Below are positions 1-7,766 of a stretch of DNA of 64,000 bases, piece by piece (the stretch's first letter is position 1; every line of letters starts with the position of its first letter). The notes under the pieces were generated by a model, which ran no database searches, was not told the origin of the DNA, and worked only from the letters and a program-made list of their open reading frames with translations. Source of the stretch: Pseudarthrobacter siccitolerans (GTDB lineage Bacteria; Actinomycetota; Actinomycetes; Actinomycetales; Micrococcaceae); assembly GCF_030823375.1 (NCBI RefSeq), contig NZ_JAUSXB010000001.1:3472001-3536000 (forward strand), written 5' to 3'. The position numbers and the translations under genes were made by a program.

Positions 1-253
1 TTATTGGCCCAGTTCTGTTGGATTCAGGATAATCATGGAAAAAGCCTGTCAAGTGCTGAAGGACCACCCTCACATCAGTCCTGTATTGTTGCCCGGCGTA
101 CCAACGGACAAAGGCGGGCGTCAGCGAATCCAATTCCCGGATGTTGCGGGTTGAGGCCAACGCGACTTCCGGCTTAACGTTCAGGGCAGGGTTCCGGGAA
201 CGCTTCCTGACACTGCTTCCATCGCCCGCCTCCCGGTCGCTCTTTCTGGCCAC
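1..253 (-). CDS. Partial unknown protein running off the left edge
   Basis: An open frame without stops runs leftward from a GTG at 253 to the window edge, giving 84 residues that begin MARKSDREAGDG. A purine-rich stretch (AAAGGTGGGG) lies just before the GTG and fits a ribosome binding site; a second in-frame GTG is at 265. Third codon positions are strongly G/C, as in neighbouring genes, so I think it is real. It is downstream of, and in the same frame as, the TAXI-type gene that stops at 359. The visible part is basic at its N-terminus, then has aromatic and hydrophobic residues (FVRWYAG, VVLQHLTGFF). I do not recognise the family. Confidence 0.5.
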   Translation of the reverse strand, partial: MARKSDREAGDGSSVRKRSRNPALNVKPEVALASTRNIRELDSLTPAFVRWYAGQQYRTDVRVVLQHLTGFFHDYPESNRTGPI

Positions 254-358
254 GTTGATCCCCACCTTTGTTGCCGCGATTGCCTGTAGCCAAGACGCTA
301 CGGAGGGAACCCGGTCGGCCGCTATGACGGCGGACTGTATGTGGACAACGCAAAGACG

Positions 359-1387
359 TTACCCGTGGAGCTCCCGGTATGCGGCGGCTGCTGCGGGGTG
401 CAGCGGCAGGCCTGCCGTGTTGATGAGGGATTCCGGGCTGAGGAACTGGACACCCAGGCTGGACTGTGGAATGAGCTCCTCCGCGTGGCCCACCAAAAGC
501 TCCACGGTTCGCTTCACCGTAGCGGCCGCCAGGTCGCTTCGGCACAGCAGCAGGTTGGTCACACCAACTGTCCACACTGCGGGAAGTCCTTCGTACGCTC
601 CTGCCGGAATCAGTACCCGGTCGTAGAAGGCGCCGTACCTTGTGCGCAGGGAAGGAAGCAGTACGGAGAGATCCAGGAAACTGAGTCCCACGTCGTGATG
701 GGCGGCAGCGATGGCGGCAGTGGGAACGCCGCCGGACCAGAACAAGGCATCCACTGACCCGCCGCGAAGTGCTGTCAGGCCATCGTTCAGTCCCAGATTC
801 AAGACGGTAACCGCCTGTCCGCCAGAGCCGGGGGAACCCGCGCCGGCGGCCACGGACGTGAGGCGGGCTGCTTCGAGCAGGCGCGGTGTGGTCAGGGAAG
901 TACCGGACCCCGGCTCACCCACGGCCACCGTCCTGCCCGCCAGTTCGGCAATGCTGCGGATGCCGTCGGCCTGCCGGACCGCGCAGTGGACATAATTCTC
1001 GTAGACCCGCCCGAGGGCTGTGATTCCCGCTTCGGATGCGATCTTCGCCGCTGCCCTTTCGGCCGCAGCGTCAGCAAGGGCGACGGCGAAGGTGGCCCGC
1101 CCGCCGAGGAGGTGCTCGAGGTTGTCCAGGCTGCCGCCGGTAGGCAGCGCGGTGGCTTGCCGGGCCACCCCATTGCGCTGAAGCGAGGCGGCAAGCAGGG
1201 TGGCGAACTCGAGGTAGAAGCCGCCTGGCTCGCCGCCTGCCACAACAAGCGAATCCAGCCGGTCTTCCGGAGTGCAGGCGCCCAGAGCCGGGAGCAGAAT
1301 CCCGGCCAACCCGGCTGCAACACCGGCCTTGAAGATTCCACGCCTGGACACGGAGGGTGCATCCAGAGGGTAAGAAAGTTCACTCAT
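359..1387 (-). CDS. TAXI family solute-binding lipoprotein (Tat signal)
   Basis: 342-residue extracytoplasmic binding protein of the TAXI (TRAP-associated extracytoplasmic immunogenic) type. The N-terminus has a twin-arginine motif (SRRGIFK, R15-R16), a hydrophobic stretch and a lipobox ending at Cys38 (ALGAC), so a Tat-exported lipoprotein is expected. The body has TAXI-like features: AGGEPGGFYLEFA near the N-terminus and a later VAVGEPGSGTSLTTPRLLEAA segment that in this family shapes the ligand pocket. I chose the ATG at 1387 because it overlaps the kinase stop by 8 bp and starts the signal peptide; a longer frame would run through the kinase gene. No TRAP membrane subunits lie nearby, and it is the third gene of a regulator-kinase-binding protein operon, so it may serve sensing. 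Confidence 0.8.
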   Translation of the reverse strand: MSELSYPLDAPSVSRRGIFKAGVAAGLAGILLPALGACTPEDRLDSLVVAGGEPGGFYLEFATLLAASLQRNGVARQATALPTGGSLDNLEHLLGGRATFAVALADAAAERAAAKIASEAGITALGRVYENYVHCAVRQADGIRSIAELAGRTVAVGEPGSGTSLTTPRLLEAARLTSVAAGAGSPGSGGQAVTVLNLGLNDGLTALRGGSVDALFWSGGVPTAAIAAAHHDVGLSFLDLSVLLPSLRTRYGAFYDRVLIPAGAYEGLPAVWTVGVTNLLLCRSDLAAATVKRTVELLVGHAEELIPQSSLGVQFLSPESLINTAGLPLHPAAAAAYRELHG

Positions 1388-2834
1388 GCGAGGCCGCCTG
1401 CCCGTTAGGGTGCCCGGCCCGAACCTCGGCGGCACGCGGAAACTCCAGGCAAGCGAGCAGGCCGTGGGGCTGAGCCTCAGCCAGTAGAAGACGTCCGCCA
1501 TTCGCCACGGCCAGCTTGTCCACGATGGTCATGCCCAGGCCGTTGCCGCCCACGGCCCGGTGCTGCTGTGAGCGCCAAAACCGCTGTGTGGCAACGGACC
1601 GTTCCTCGGGTGAAAGCCCCGGCCCGTCGTCGGAGACTTCTATCACCACAGTGTTGCCCCGCATGCGGACAGAAACTGCAATGTTGGCGGGGCCGGCGTA
1701 TTTGATGGCGTTGTTCAGCAGTTCACCAACCATCTGGGCAAGGTCGTCAGCGCGGCAGGTGACGAGTGCCGGCTGTGGGGGCGGGTTCTCGAGGAAAATG
1801 GAGGCTCCTGCGAGCCGTGCAGCGGGTTCTGCCCGTTCGGTTTCTCCCTGCAGGATGGGGAACGGGTCAAGGGGGGTGCGGTCCTTGTCGGAGATCCTGG
1901 CGGGCGGGGCGCCTGCGGAGTCCTCGAAAGCCCGGTACTCGGCTGCGGCAAGCTTCAGCACACCATCAAGGATCTTTTCCAAACGTTCGAGCTCGGTGAC
2001 AACGGCGGCAGCAGCGGCCTGCTCCTTAGCTGTTTTCAATTCCAGTTGCAGCAGGTCGATCCGCAGCCGCAGCGCTCCCACCGGGTTGCGGAGCTCATGG
2101 GACGTGTCAGCAATGAGCTGGCGCTGGGACTCGATGCTGTCGCTGACACTGTGCGCCATGGCGGTGAAGGAGCGGCTTAATTCCCTCAGCTCAGGCGGGC
2201 CTTCCTCCGGCAGCCGGCCGCTCCGGCCGGTAGTTTCGAGTTCGGCGACGGCGGCATTAAGCCGGTGAACCGGGCGCAGTACCCAGCGGGTCACCCGGGC
2301 CGCGGCGATCAGGAGTATGGCCGCGAGGGCGGCCGCAGCCAGTCCGACGGCGAGCCAGCGCTCGCGCAGTTTCTGCCGTGCAGCGGCCTGGTTGACGTCC
2401 AGGACGGCCGCCCCGAGTACCTGGCTGGCACTTCCGAAGGAGCGGGAGATTACAGCCGAGCCTGTGCCGAAGGGTTGGAGCGGCGCCAGGGCAGTGTCAT
2501 TGAGGTTAAGGCTGGCCCTGGCCAGGGCATCCCGCACATCCGCCCGGTCTTCGCTGAGGCCGCCGGAGCGCAGGGTCCCCTGCTGCAGCCGGATCAGGAC
2601 CCCTTCCCCGTAGAGCTCGGAGTATCTGTCCATTTCAGCCTGCAGCTGGGTGGCGTCGCCGCCGTCGGCCCCGGCGTCGAAGGCAACCTGGGCGAGCCGG
2701 TTGAGGGAGGCAGCCCTGTTGATCTGGAGTTCCTGCGTGAGTTCCCTGCCGGCGGAGGCCAGGATGGTGTTGGAAGCAATGAGGACCAGGAGGACGGACA
2801 GGACGCTCAGGACCCCGAGGACACGGAGCCTCAC
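1380..2834 (-). CDS. Two-component sensor histidine kinase
   Basis: 484-residue membrane kinase. Order: TM1 about 5-27, an extracytoplasmic sensor region about 28-160, TM2 about 161-180, a HAMP-like linker about 181-235, the H-box DTSHELRN with phospho-acceptor His246, then the ATPase domain with N-box (NNAIKY), G1 (DDGPG) and G2 (GNGLGMTI). It starts with GTG at 2834, overlapping the response regulator stop as GTGA, so the pair is translationally coupled. The TAXI binding protein is the next gene downstream. The divergent neighbour is a carboxylate-type transporter, so sensing of an organic acid like Tct/Dct systems is a reasonable inference, not shown by sequence. Confidence 0.9.
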   Translation of the reverse strand: MRLRVLGVLSVLSVLLVLIASNTILASAGRELTQELQINRAASLNRLAQVAFDAGADGGDATQLQAEMDRYSELYGEGVLIRLQQGTLRSGGLSEDRADVRDALARASLNLNDTALAPLQPFGTGSAVISRSFGSASQVLGAAVLDVNQAAARQKLRERWLAVGLAAAALAAILLIAAARVTRWVLRPVHRLNAAVAELETTGRSGRLPEEGPPELRELSRSFTAMAHSVSDSIESQRQLIADTSHELRNPVGALRLRIDLLQLELKTAKEQAAAAAVVTELERLEKILDGVLKLAAAEYRAFEDSAGAPPARISDKDRTPLDPFPILQGETERAEPAARLAGASIFLENPPPQPALVTCRADDLAQMVGELLNNAIKYAGPANIAVSVRMRGNTVVIEVSDDGPGLSPEERSVATQRFWRSQQHRAVGGNGLGMTIVDKLAVANGGRLLLAEAQPHGLLACLEFPRAAEVRAGHPNGQAASHE

Positions 2835-3499
2835 GCAGGATCCGCCTCGATGCGATAGCCGACGCCGCGGACGTTGATGATAAAGCCCGGAAGCCCGAGC
2901 TTGGCCCGGAGCCCCGTTAGGTGCACATCCAGGGCCCGCGAGGAGGCGACGAACGCATCACCCCACAGGGAGTCCAGGATCTGCTCCCGGGTCACCACCG
3001 AGCCGGCATGGCCCGCCAGGAGTGCGAGCAGGTCGAATTCCGTGGCTGTCAGGGGAAGGTCTTCCTTATCGAGGACAGCCACCCGGCGTTCGAGGTCCAC
3101 TTCCAGTTTCCCGAGCGTGATGACCCGCCGCCTGGTGTCCTGCGACCTGGCCGCCCGGCGGGTCACCGCCTCAATGCGGGCCAGCAGCTCCACCAGCTTT
3201 ACGGGTTTGACCAGGTAGTCGTCGGCTCCGGAGCGCAGGCCCAGCACCACGCTCCGTTCGTCGTCCCGGGCGGTGAGGATCAGGATGGGGACAGGGGTCA
3301 CCCGGCGCAGCTTCCGCAGGACCTCGAGGCCGTCAATATCAGGAAGGCCCAGGTCCAGCAGGATGACTTCGAACCGGCGATGCTCGAGGAGGGCGTCGGC
3401 GCCGCGGGAAACCCTGCTTGAGGTATGCCCGGCAGAAACTACCGCCGCTTCGAGGGCGGATGCCATGGCGTCGTCGTCCTCGACGATGAGCACATCCAT
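2831..3499 (-). CDS. OmpR/PhoB-family response regulator
   Basis: 222 residues. The receiver domain has the acidic pair (EDD, 7-9), phospho-acceptor Asp49 (LLDLGLPD), Thr76 (LTARD) and Lys98 (LVKPV). The C-terminal winged helix shows the usual LTATEFDLL and the terminal VRGVGYRIE signature. It is the first gene of a three-gene minus-strand operon with kinase and TAXI protein, divergent from the MHS transporter. The shared 3500-3747 region is the likely place of action. Confidence 0.93.
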   Translation of the reverse strand: MDVLIVEDDDAMASALEAAVVSAGHTSSRVSRGADALLEHRRFEVILLDLGLPDIDGLEVLRKLRRVTPVPILILTARDDERSVVLGLRSGADDYLVKPVKLVELLARIEAVTRRAARSQDTRRRVITLGKLEVDLERRVAVLDKEDLPLTATEFDLLALLAGHAGSVVTREQILDSLWGDAFVASSRALDVHLTGLRAKLGLPGFIINVRGVGYRIEADPA

Positions 3500-3664
3500 A
3501 GCCAGTTCCTGTTCCTTTTCGAGTGGCGTGGTGTCACGGGTCCCCGCACCGCTGTGCCTGCCCTTGGCAGATTACCCCCTTCCCCGAATCTCCGCGTGGC
3601 GGGGGACCCGGCAGAACCCCCAATAGAAAAGAAAACCTAAGGAAGTGTTAGGAATTCGGGTTTC

Positions 3665-3714
3665 GCTTGGGCTGTGCCCTGGCTCACGAATAGCTTGGGT
3701 AAGGTCCTCAAGCT
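3665..3714. promoter_or_regulatory. Possible response-regulator binding region
   Basis: In the 248-bp gap between the response regulator and the transporter leader ORF, the heptamer GCTTGGG occurs twice in direct orientation (3665-3671 and 3693-3699, 28 bp apart). The second copy lies inside an inverted repeat AGCTTG-N11-CAAGCT (3692-3714). OmpR-family regulators usually bind direct repeats, so this is a candidate site. I see no convincing -35/-10 pair. Confidence 0.3.
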
Positions 3715-3747
3715 TTGCGGGGGGATGAACAACCTCAAGGAGGAACC

Positions 3748-3831
3748 ATGAGCAACGCTGCCATGGACAGCACAAAAATCAGGCCGGAGCGGACAGCGGG
3801 GGCCGCGCAGCCAAGGAAGGTTCAGCGATGA
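3748..3831 (+). CDS. 27-residue leader ORF ahead of the MHS transporter
   Basis: ATG at 3748 follows a strong ribosome binding site (AAGGAGG, spacing 5 bases). The 27 codons encode a hydrophilic, basic peptide (MSNAAMDSTK then RPERTAGAAQ, ending KVQR). Its TGA overlaps the transporter start as ATGA at 3828-3831. The good ribosome binding site and exact stop/start overlap argue for translation and coupling. It has no membrane segment, so it is not a typical small transporter subunit. Function unknown; it may act only as a coupling leader. Confidence 0.55.
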   Translation: MSNAAMDSTKIRPERTAGAAQPRKVQR

Positions 3832-5222
3832 GCACCCAGCAAACCGCAGCAGTCAGCGAATCAGCGCAGACGCGCCGGGCAGTCAGCAACATCCTCAAAG
3901 GCTCCGCCGGAAACCTGGTGGAGTGGTACGACCTCTACGTCTACACCGTCTTTGCCGCCTACTTCCAGTCGCACTTCTTCAACTCCAAGGATGACCTCCA
4001 GGCCGGCCTGGAAGCGATGGCAGTGTTCTCGACGTCGTTCCTGATGCGGCCCATCGGCGCCTGGTTCTTCGGACGGTACGCGGACCGGAAGGGCCGCAAG
4101 GCAGCACTGACCCTCAGCGTGACGCTGATGTCTGCCGGTTCCTTCGCGATCGCGGTCCTGCCCACCACCCAGCAGGTGGGCGTCTGGGCCTTGATCCTGC
4201 TCATCCTGATCCGCCTCATCCAGGGGTTCTCCGTGGGCGGCGAGTACGGTACCAGCGCCACCTACATGTCAGAGGCCGCAACGTCGAAGCGCCGTGGCTT
4301 CTTCTCCAGCTTCCAGTACGTCACCCTGATCGGCGGGCAGATGCTGGCCCTGCTGGTGCTGGTCATCCTGCAGAACGCCCTTGCCAAGGACGCGCTCACC
4401 GAGTGGGGCTGGCGCATCCCGTTCGCTATCGGGGGCGTGGCCGCGCTGGTGGTTCTGTGGCTGCGGCGTTCAATGGAAGAGACGGTTTCAGAAGAACAGG
4501 TACAGGCGGCGAAAACGCCAGTGGCAGCAGGGGTTGCCCAGCCCGGCACCATGAAGCTGCTGTTTACCCAGTACTGGAAGCCGCTGCTGATCTGCATCGG
4601 CGTCACCCTGGGCGGCACGGTGGCGTTCTACACGTACACCAACTTCATCCTGAAGTTCATGAACGATACGTCCGGCATCGCCAAGACCGACACCTCCGTG
4701 ATCAACTTCTGGGCACTGTTCATCTTTATGCTCCTGCAGCCTGTCTACGGCATCATCTCGGACAAAGTGGGCCGCAAGCCGCTGCTGCTCTGGTTCGGCA
4801 TCACCGGGGTCCTGTTCACCTGGCCGCTGCTCGCCACCCTGTCCAACACCAAGGATCCGTTCACCGCCTTCCTGCTCATGATGGGCGGACTGCTGATCGT
4901 GGGTGGCTACACCTCCATCAACGCCCTGGTGAAGGCTGAACTGTTCCCCGCTTCCATCCGTGCCCTCGGCGTCGGCCTGGGCTACGCAGTCGCCAACTCC
5001 CTGTTCGGCGGCACCGTCCCGCTCATCGGTTCCGCCTTCCAGAAGGCCGAACGGGTGGACCTGTTCTTCACGTATGTCACGGTAGCCATTGCCATCTCGC
5101 TGCTGGTTTACATCTTCGCGCTGAAGAACAAGAAGGCGACCCACCTGGACCAGGAACAGGGCCACGCCTGGGTGCAGGCGCCCAAGGACGGCGACAAGGA
5201 AAAGGACTCCGTGGGCGCTTAG
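3828..5222 (+). CDS. MHS-family MFS transporter (carboxylate-type)
   Basis: 464-residue 12-TM major facilitator of the metabolite:H+ symporter family. Family marks: AGNLVEWYDLYVYTVFA in TM1, the loop-2 motif GRYADRKGRKAAL, RLIQGFSVGGEYGTSATYMSEA in TM4, and a second DKVGRKPLLL motif between TM8 and TM9. KgtP- and citrate/dicarboxylate-type permeases share these; the substrate cannot be read from sequence. The start overlaps a 27-codon leader ORF. It is divergent from a two-component/TAXI operon that probably controls it. A strong hairpin follows the stop. Confidence 0.88.
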   Translation: MSTQQTAAVSESAQTRRAVSNILKGSAGNLVEWYDLYVYTVFAAYFQSHFFNSKDDLQAGLEAMAVFSTSFLMRPIGAWFFGRYADRKGRKAALTLSVTLMSAGSFAIAVLPTTQQVGVWALILLILIRLIQGFSVGGEYGTSATYMSEAATSKRRGFFSSFQYVTLIGGQMLALLVLVILQNALAKDALTEWGWRIPFAIGGVAALVVLWLRRSMEETVSEEQVQAAKTPVAAGVAQPGTMKLLFTQYWKPLLICIGVTLGGTVAFYTYTNFILKFMNDTSGIAKTDTSVINFWALFIFMLLQPVYGIISDKVGRKPLLLWFGITGVLFTWPLLATLSNTKDPFTAFLLMMGGLLIVGGYTSINALVKAELFPASIRALGVGLGYAVANSLFGGTVPLIGSAFQKAERVDLFFTYVTVAIAISLLVYIFALKNKKATHLDQEQGHAWVQAPKDGDKEKDSVGA

Positions 5223-5246
5223 CCTCCACGAGGAGAAACAGAGGAA

Positions 5247-5278
5247 GTACGACGGCGGGTGGCCACCCGCCGTCGTAC
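5247..5278. terminator. Perfect 32-bp palindrome after the transporter
   Basis: GTACGACGGCGGGTGG is followed immediately by its reverse complement, a 16-bp stem with no spare loop bases, 25 bp after the transporter stop. There is no T-tract, but actinobacterial terminators often lack one. Confidence 0.7.
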
Positions 5279-5435
5279 CCTTCCCGGCAAGAACCTCGCT
5301 TGGGATCCTGCGCGCCTGGTGCGAGATCCAAATGAATGCAAAGCGTGACCGTCCAGGCATCGCCCCTGGCCGTCGTCGCTGTTTCACTGGATGCAGGCGG
5401 GTGTCCGCCTGGTGATGCCGGGGGAGGCAACTGCA

Positions 5436-6698
5436 GTGATTCGTATCCAGCGGACCATGGTGTTCGGCGCCGTCCTGGCCGTGACGGGTTGCGCGGCCCC
5501 GGCGCCGCCGGAGCTACTCACGGCGGACGGCGTCGAACGGGCTGCCGTGGACAGGGCCGCCTTCCGCGCGGAACTCGCTGCCTTCCGGACTTCCGCCTTC
5601 ACGCTGGGTGATGCCCTGCTGGCCGGCGGGGGAGAGGGCAACGTGGTTGCGTCGCCGGGCAGCCTGCTGCTCGCGCTGGCGATGCTGCGGGCCGGTGCCT
5701 CAGGGGAAGCCGCAGCAGAGATGGACGCCGTGCTCGGGCTCCCTGATGCCGGCCGGGACGAGGCCATGAACGCCTTGCTCGCGTCCTTGGAAGAATACGA
5801 TGGTGACCCGGGCTCCGTTGACGAAGAGAACCCTCCTGCCAAGCCGCTGATGCATACCGCGAACGGGTTGTTTGTGGACAGGAATGTTTCCACGGGTGAC
5901 GACTTCCTGGAGACGCTGGCGAAGCACTACGGCACCGGCGTGTACCCGGTGGACTTCCGCGACGAGGCAGCCACCAAGCCGGCCATGGACGCCTGGGTCA
6001 ACAGGAACACCGGCGGCCGGATTGAGAAGGCGCCGGCCCGGTACGACACCAGGAACACCTTCAGCCTCCTCAACACCGTTTATTTTGCCGCGGCCTGGGA
6101 TGTCCCGTTCAGTGCCGAGGCCACGTCGGATGAACCGTTCGCAACGGCGCAGGGGACTGTCACCGTGCCCATGATGCATGGCCTGCAGCACATGGCGTTC
6201 GCCGAGGGCCCCGGCTGGCAGGCGGTGGACCTGCCGTACGGCGAAGGGTTCGTGATGCGGCTGGTGCTTCCCGCCAAGGAGTCCGACGGCGCTGCTGCCG
6301 CCATCAACGCGGGCCTGTTGGCCGGGGTGTCAGCTGCCTTGGAGACTGCAGAACCGGAGGTCATCGAACTGGCGCTGCCCACCTGGGACCACAAGAGCAG
6401 CTTTGATGTGCGGGCGGTCCTCGAGCAACTGGGCCTCCACAAAACCTTGGAGACGACGACCGGTTTTGATGCCATCCAGCCGGGCCTGATGCTCACCCAG
6501 GCCGCGCAGGACGCCAACATCACGGTGGCCGAGAAGGGAACGGTGGCCGCCGCCGTCACCCAGATCAACGGCATGGTGACCAGTGCCCCGGCCCAGCCCG
6601 AAAAGTCCATCACCTTCGACCGGCCGTTCCACTACCAGATTGTGCATGTGGAGAGTGGCCTGCCGCTGTTTATGGGGAAGGTCGCAGACCCGCGCTGA
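5436..6698 (+). CDS. Serpin family protease inhibitor, predicted lipoprotein
   Basis: 420 residues from the GTG at 5436, which has GGGGGAGG upstream and begins a lipoprotein signal with Cys19 (AVTGC); an ATG at 5391 would give a poor leader. The fold is full-length serpin: early segment (NVVASPGSLLLALAMLRAGA), TANGLFVD, LLNTVYFAAAWDVPF, the PMMHG strand, the hinge starting at Glu366, and the C-terminal FDRPFHYQIVH...GLPLFMGKV block. The hinge reads E-K-G-T-V-A-A-A-V, with Gly and Thr at the P15/P14-like positions and small residues after, the pattern of inhibitory serpins. The exact P1 is unclear (Met/Val/Thr region). It probably sits on the outer face of the membrane and traps serine proteases; target unknown. 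Confidence 0.88.
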   Translation: MIRIQRTMVFGAVLAVTGCAAPAPPELLTADGVERAAVDRAAFRAELAAFRTSAFTLGDALLAGGGEGNVVASPGSLLLALAMLRAGASGEAAAEMDAVLGLPDAGRDEAMNALLASLEEYDGDPGSVDEENPPAKPLMHTANGLFVDRNVSTGDDFLETLAKHYGTGVYPVDFRDEAATKPAMDAWVNRNTGGRIEKAPARYDTRNTFSLLNTVYFAAAWDVPFSAEATSDEPFATAQGTVTVPMMHGLQHMAFAEGPGWQAVDLPYGEGFVMRLVLPAKESDGAAAAINAGLLAGVSAALETAEPEVIELALPTWDHKSSFDVRAVLEQLGLHKTLETTTGFDAIQPGLMLTQAAQDANITVAEKGTVAAAVTQINGMVTSAPAQPEKSITFDRPFHYQIVHVESGLPLFMGKVADPR

Positions 6699-6730
6699 TG
6701 GATGGCTGCGGCAGACCCGCGCTGTCAGGG

Positions 6731-7042
6731 TTAGCGGCTGGACTTTGCAGCAGCGCGCCGGACGATCCCGCCGTAAGCTCCGAACAGGCGCGGCAGCACA
6801 ACATACACGGCAGCCGGAACCACCACGAGGGTGAGCGCCAGGGCGCGCAGAACCGGATGCCAGCCTTCCGTCAGTGGGGCGCTCAGCAGCATACCCACGG
6901 CTACAAGGGGGAAGATGGCAAGCCAGGTGATGACTGCGCGGACGTGGATGGACGGCGCGGGTGGAGCAGGCGGGGCGGACAGAACCGCGGCTGTGGTGGC
7001 CGCTGTTGTGAGGGCGGGGGCGGGAACGGTGGTGTTGTTCAC
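6731..7042 (-). CDS. Small two-TM membrane protein
   Basis: 103 residues from a GTG at 7042, with GGAG at a good distance upstream; a TTG at 7054 is possible but lies in that site. It has a Thr/Ala/Pro-rich N-terminal tail and two hydrophobic helices (ITWLAIFPLVAVGMLL and LALTLVVVPAAVYVVL), then a basic end. No family recognised. It diverges from the TetR gene across a region with two palindromes, so it is a likely target of that repressor. Confidence 0.65.
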   Translation of the reverse strand: MNNTTVPAPALTTAATTAAVLSAPPAPPAPSIHVRAVITWLAIFPLVAVGMLLSAPLTEGWHPVLRALALTLVVVPAAVYVVLPRLFGAYGGIVRRAAAKSSR

Positions 7043-7051
7043 GGGAATCTC

Positions 7052-7119
7052 CAACTAAACGGTTGCTTTGTTGGGATCGAGACTAGACCTGCAGCCGGCA
7101 AAGTGCAACTACCTAGTTG
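7052..7119. promoter_or_regulatory. Candidate TetR operators in divergent region
   Basis: Two related palindromes lie between the small membrane protein and the TetR gene: CAACT-N4-GGTTG at 7052-7065 and CAACTA-CC-TAGTTG at 7106-7119. The second is perfect. Position between a TetR gene and its divergent neighbour suggests autoregulation. Confidence 0.5.
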
Positions 7120-7139
7120 GAAACGCGTAGAATAGCGTC

Positions 7140-7748
7140 ATGGCCTGGAATACTGAACGAACCAAAGCGCTGCTGCTGGCTGCCGCCACGGAGGAATTCA
7201 GTGAAAAGGGCCTGGCCGGCGCGCGCGTGGACCGGATCGCAGCCGCCGCGGGCGTCAACAAGGAGCGCATCTACCAGTACTTCGGCAAGAAGGACGATCT
7301 GTTCGACGCCGTCCTGGCCGCGGAACTGGTGCGCGTCATGACCGAGGTCCCCATCGAGGGCAACGGCCCCGCGGCCGTGGGAGATTACGCCGCGAAGCTT
7401 TTTGACCGCCACACCAAGGACAGCGCCCTGGCCCGGCTGCTGTTCTGGGAAGGGCTGGAGCGCGGCCGCAACACCGTGGACCGGGCCACCCGGGCAGACC
7501 ACTGCGCCGCCAAGGTGGACCAGATGCTCCGGGTTCTGCCGGGCATCGACCGCACCGATGCAGCGGACCTGGTCCTCACTATCGTGACGCTCTGCGACGG
7601 CTGGACCGTCCTGCCGCAAATCGACGCACTCCTGGCCGGCGCCGCGCCGGACCGGCTGGAACGCCGCCGGGCCTTTATTGCCCGTACCGCCATGCTGACG
7701 GCCGAAGCCCTCCTGGCAGAAGCCCCCGCGGCTGCGGCCAGTCAGTAG
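7140..7748 (+). CDS. TetR/AcrR-family transcriptional regulator
   Basis: 202 residues. The N-terminal helix-turn-helix (about 10-55) reads AAATEEFSEKGLAGARVDRIA, then AGVNKERIYQYFGKKDDLF, the standard TetR recognition helix and YFxxKxxL end. The C-terminal ligand domain is not diagnostic. It is divergent from a two-TM protein with palindromes in between and convergent with the pyridoxal kinase gene (18 bp apart). Confidence 0.9.
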   Translation: MAWNTERTKALLLAAATEEFSEKGLAGARVDRIAAAAGVNKERIYQYFGKKDDLFDAVLAAELVRVMTEVPIEGNGPAAVGDYAAKLFDRHTKDSALARLLFWEGLERGRNTVDRATRADHCAAKVDQMLRVLPGIDRTDAADLVLTIVTLCDGWTVLPQIDALLAGAAPDRLERRRAFIARTAMLTAEALLAEAPAAAASQ

Positions 7749-7766
7749 GCGAATGCGGCCGACAGG

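Noticed and set aside
4488..5387. Minus-strand ORF of 299 codons opposite the MHS transporter
   Set aside because: Gln/Glu/Gly-rich low-information translation, runs through the transporter terminator palindrome; shadow.
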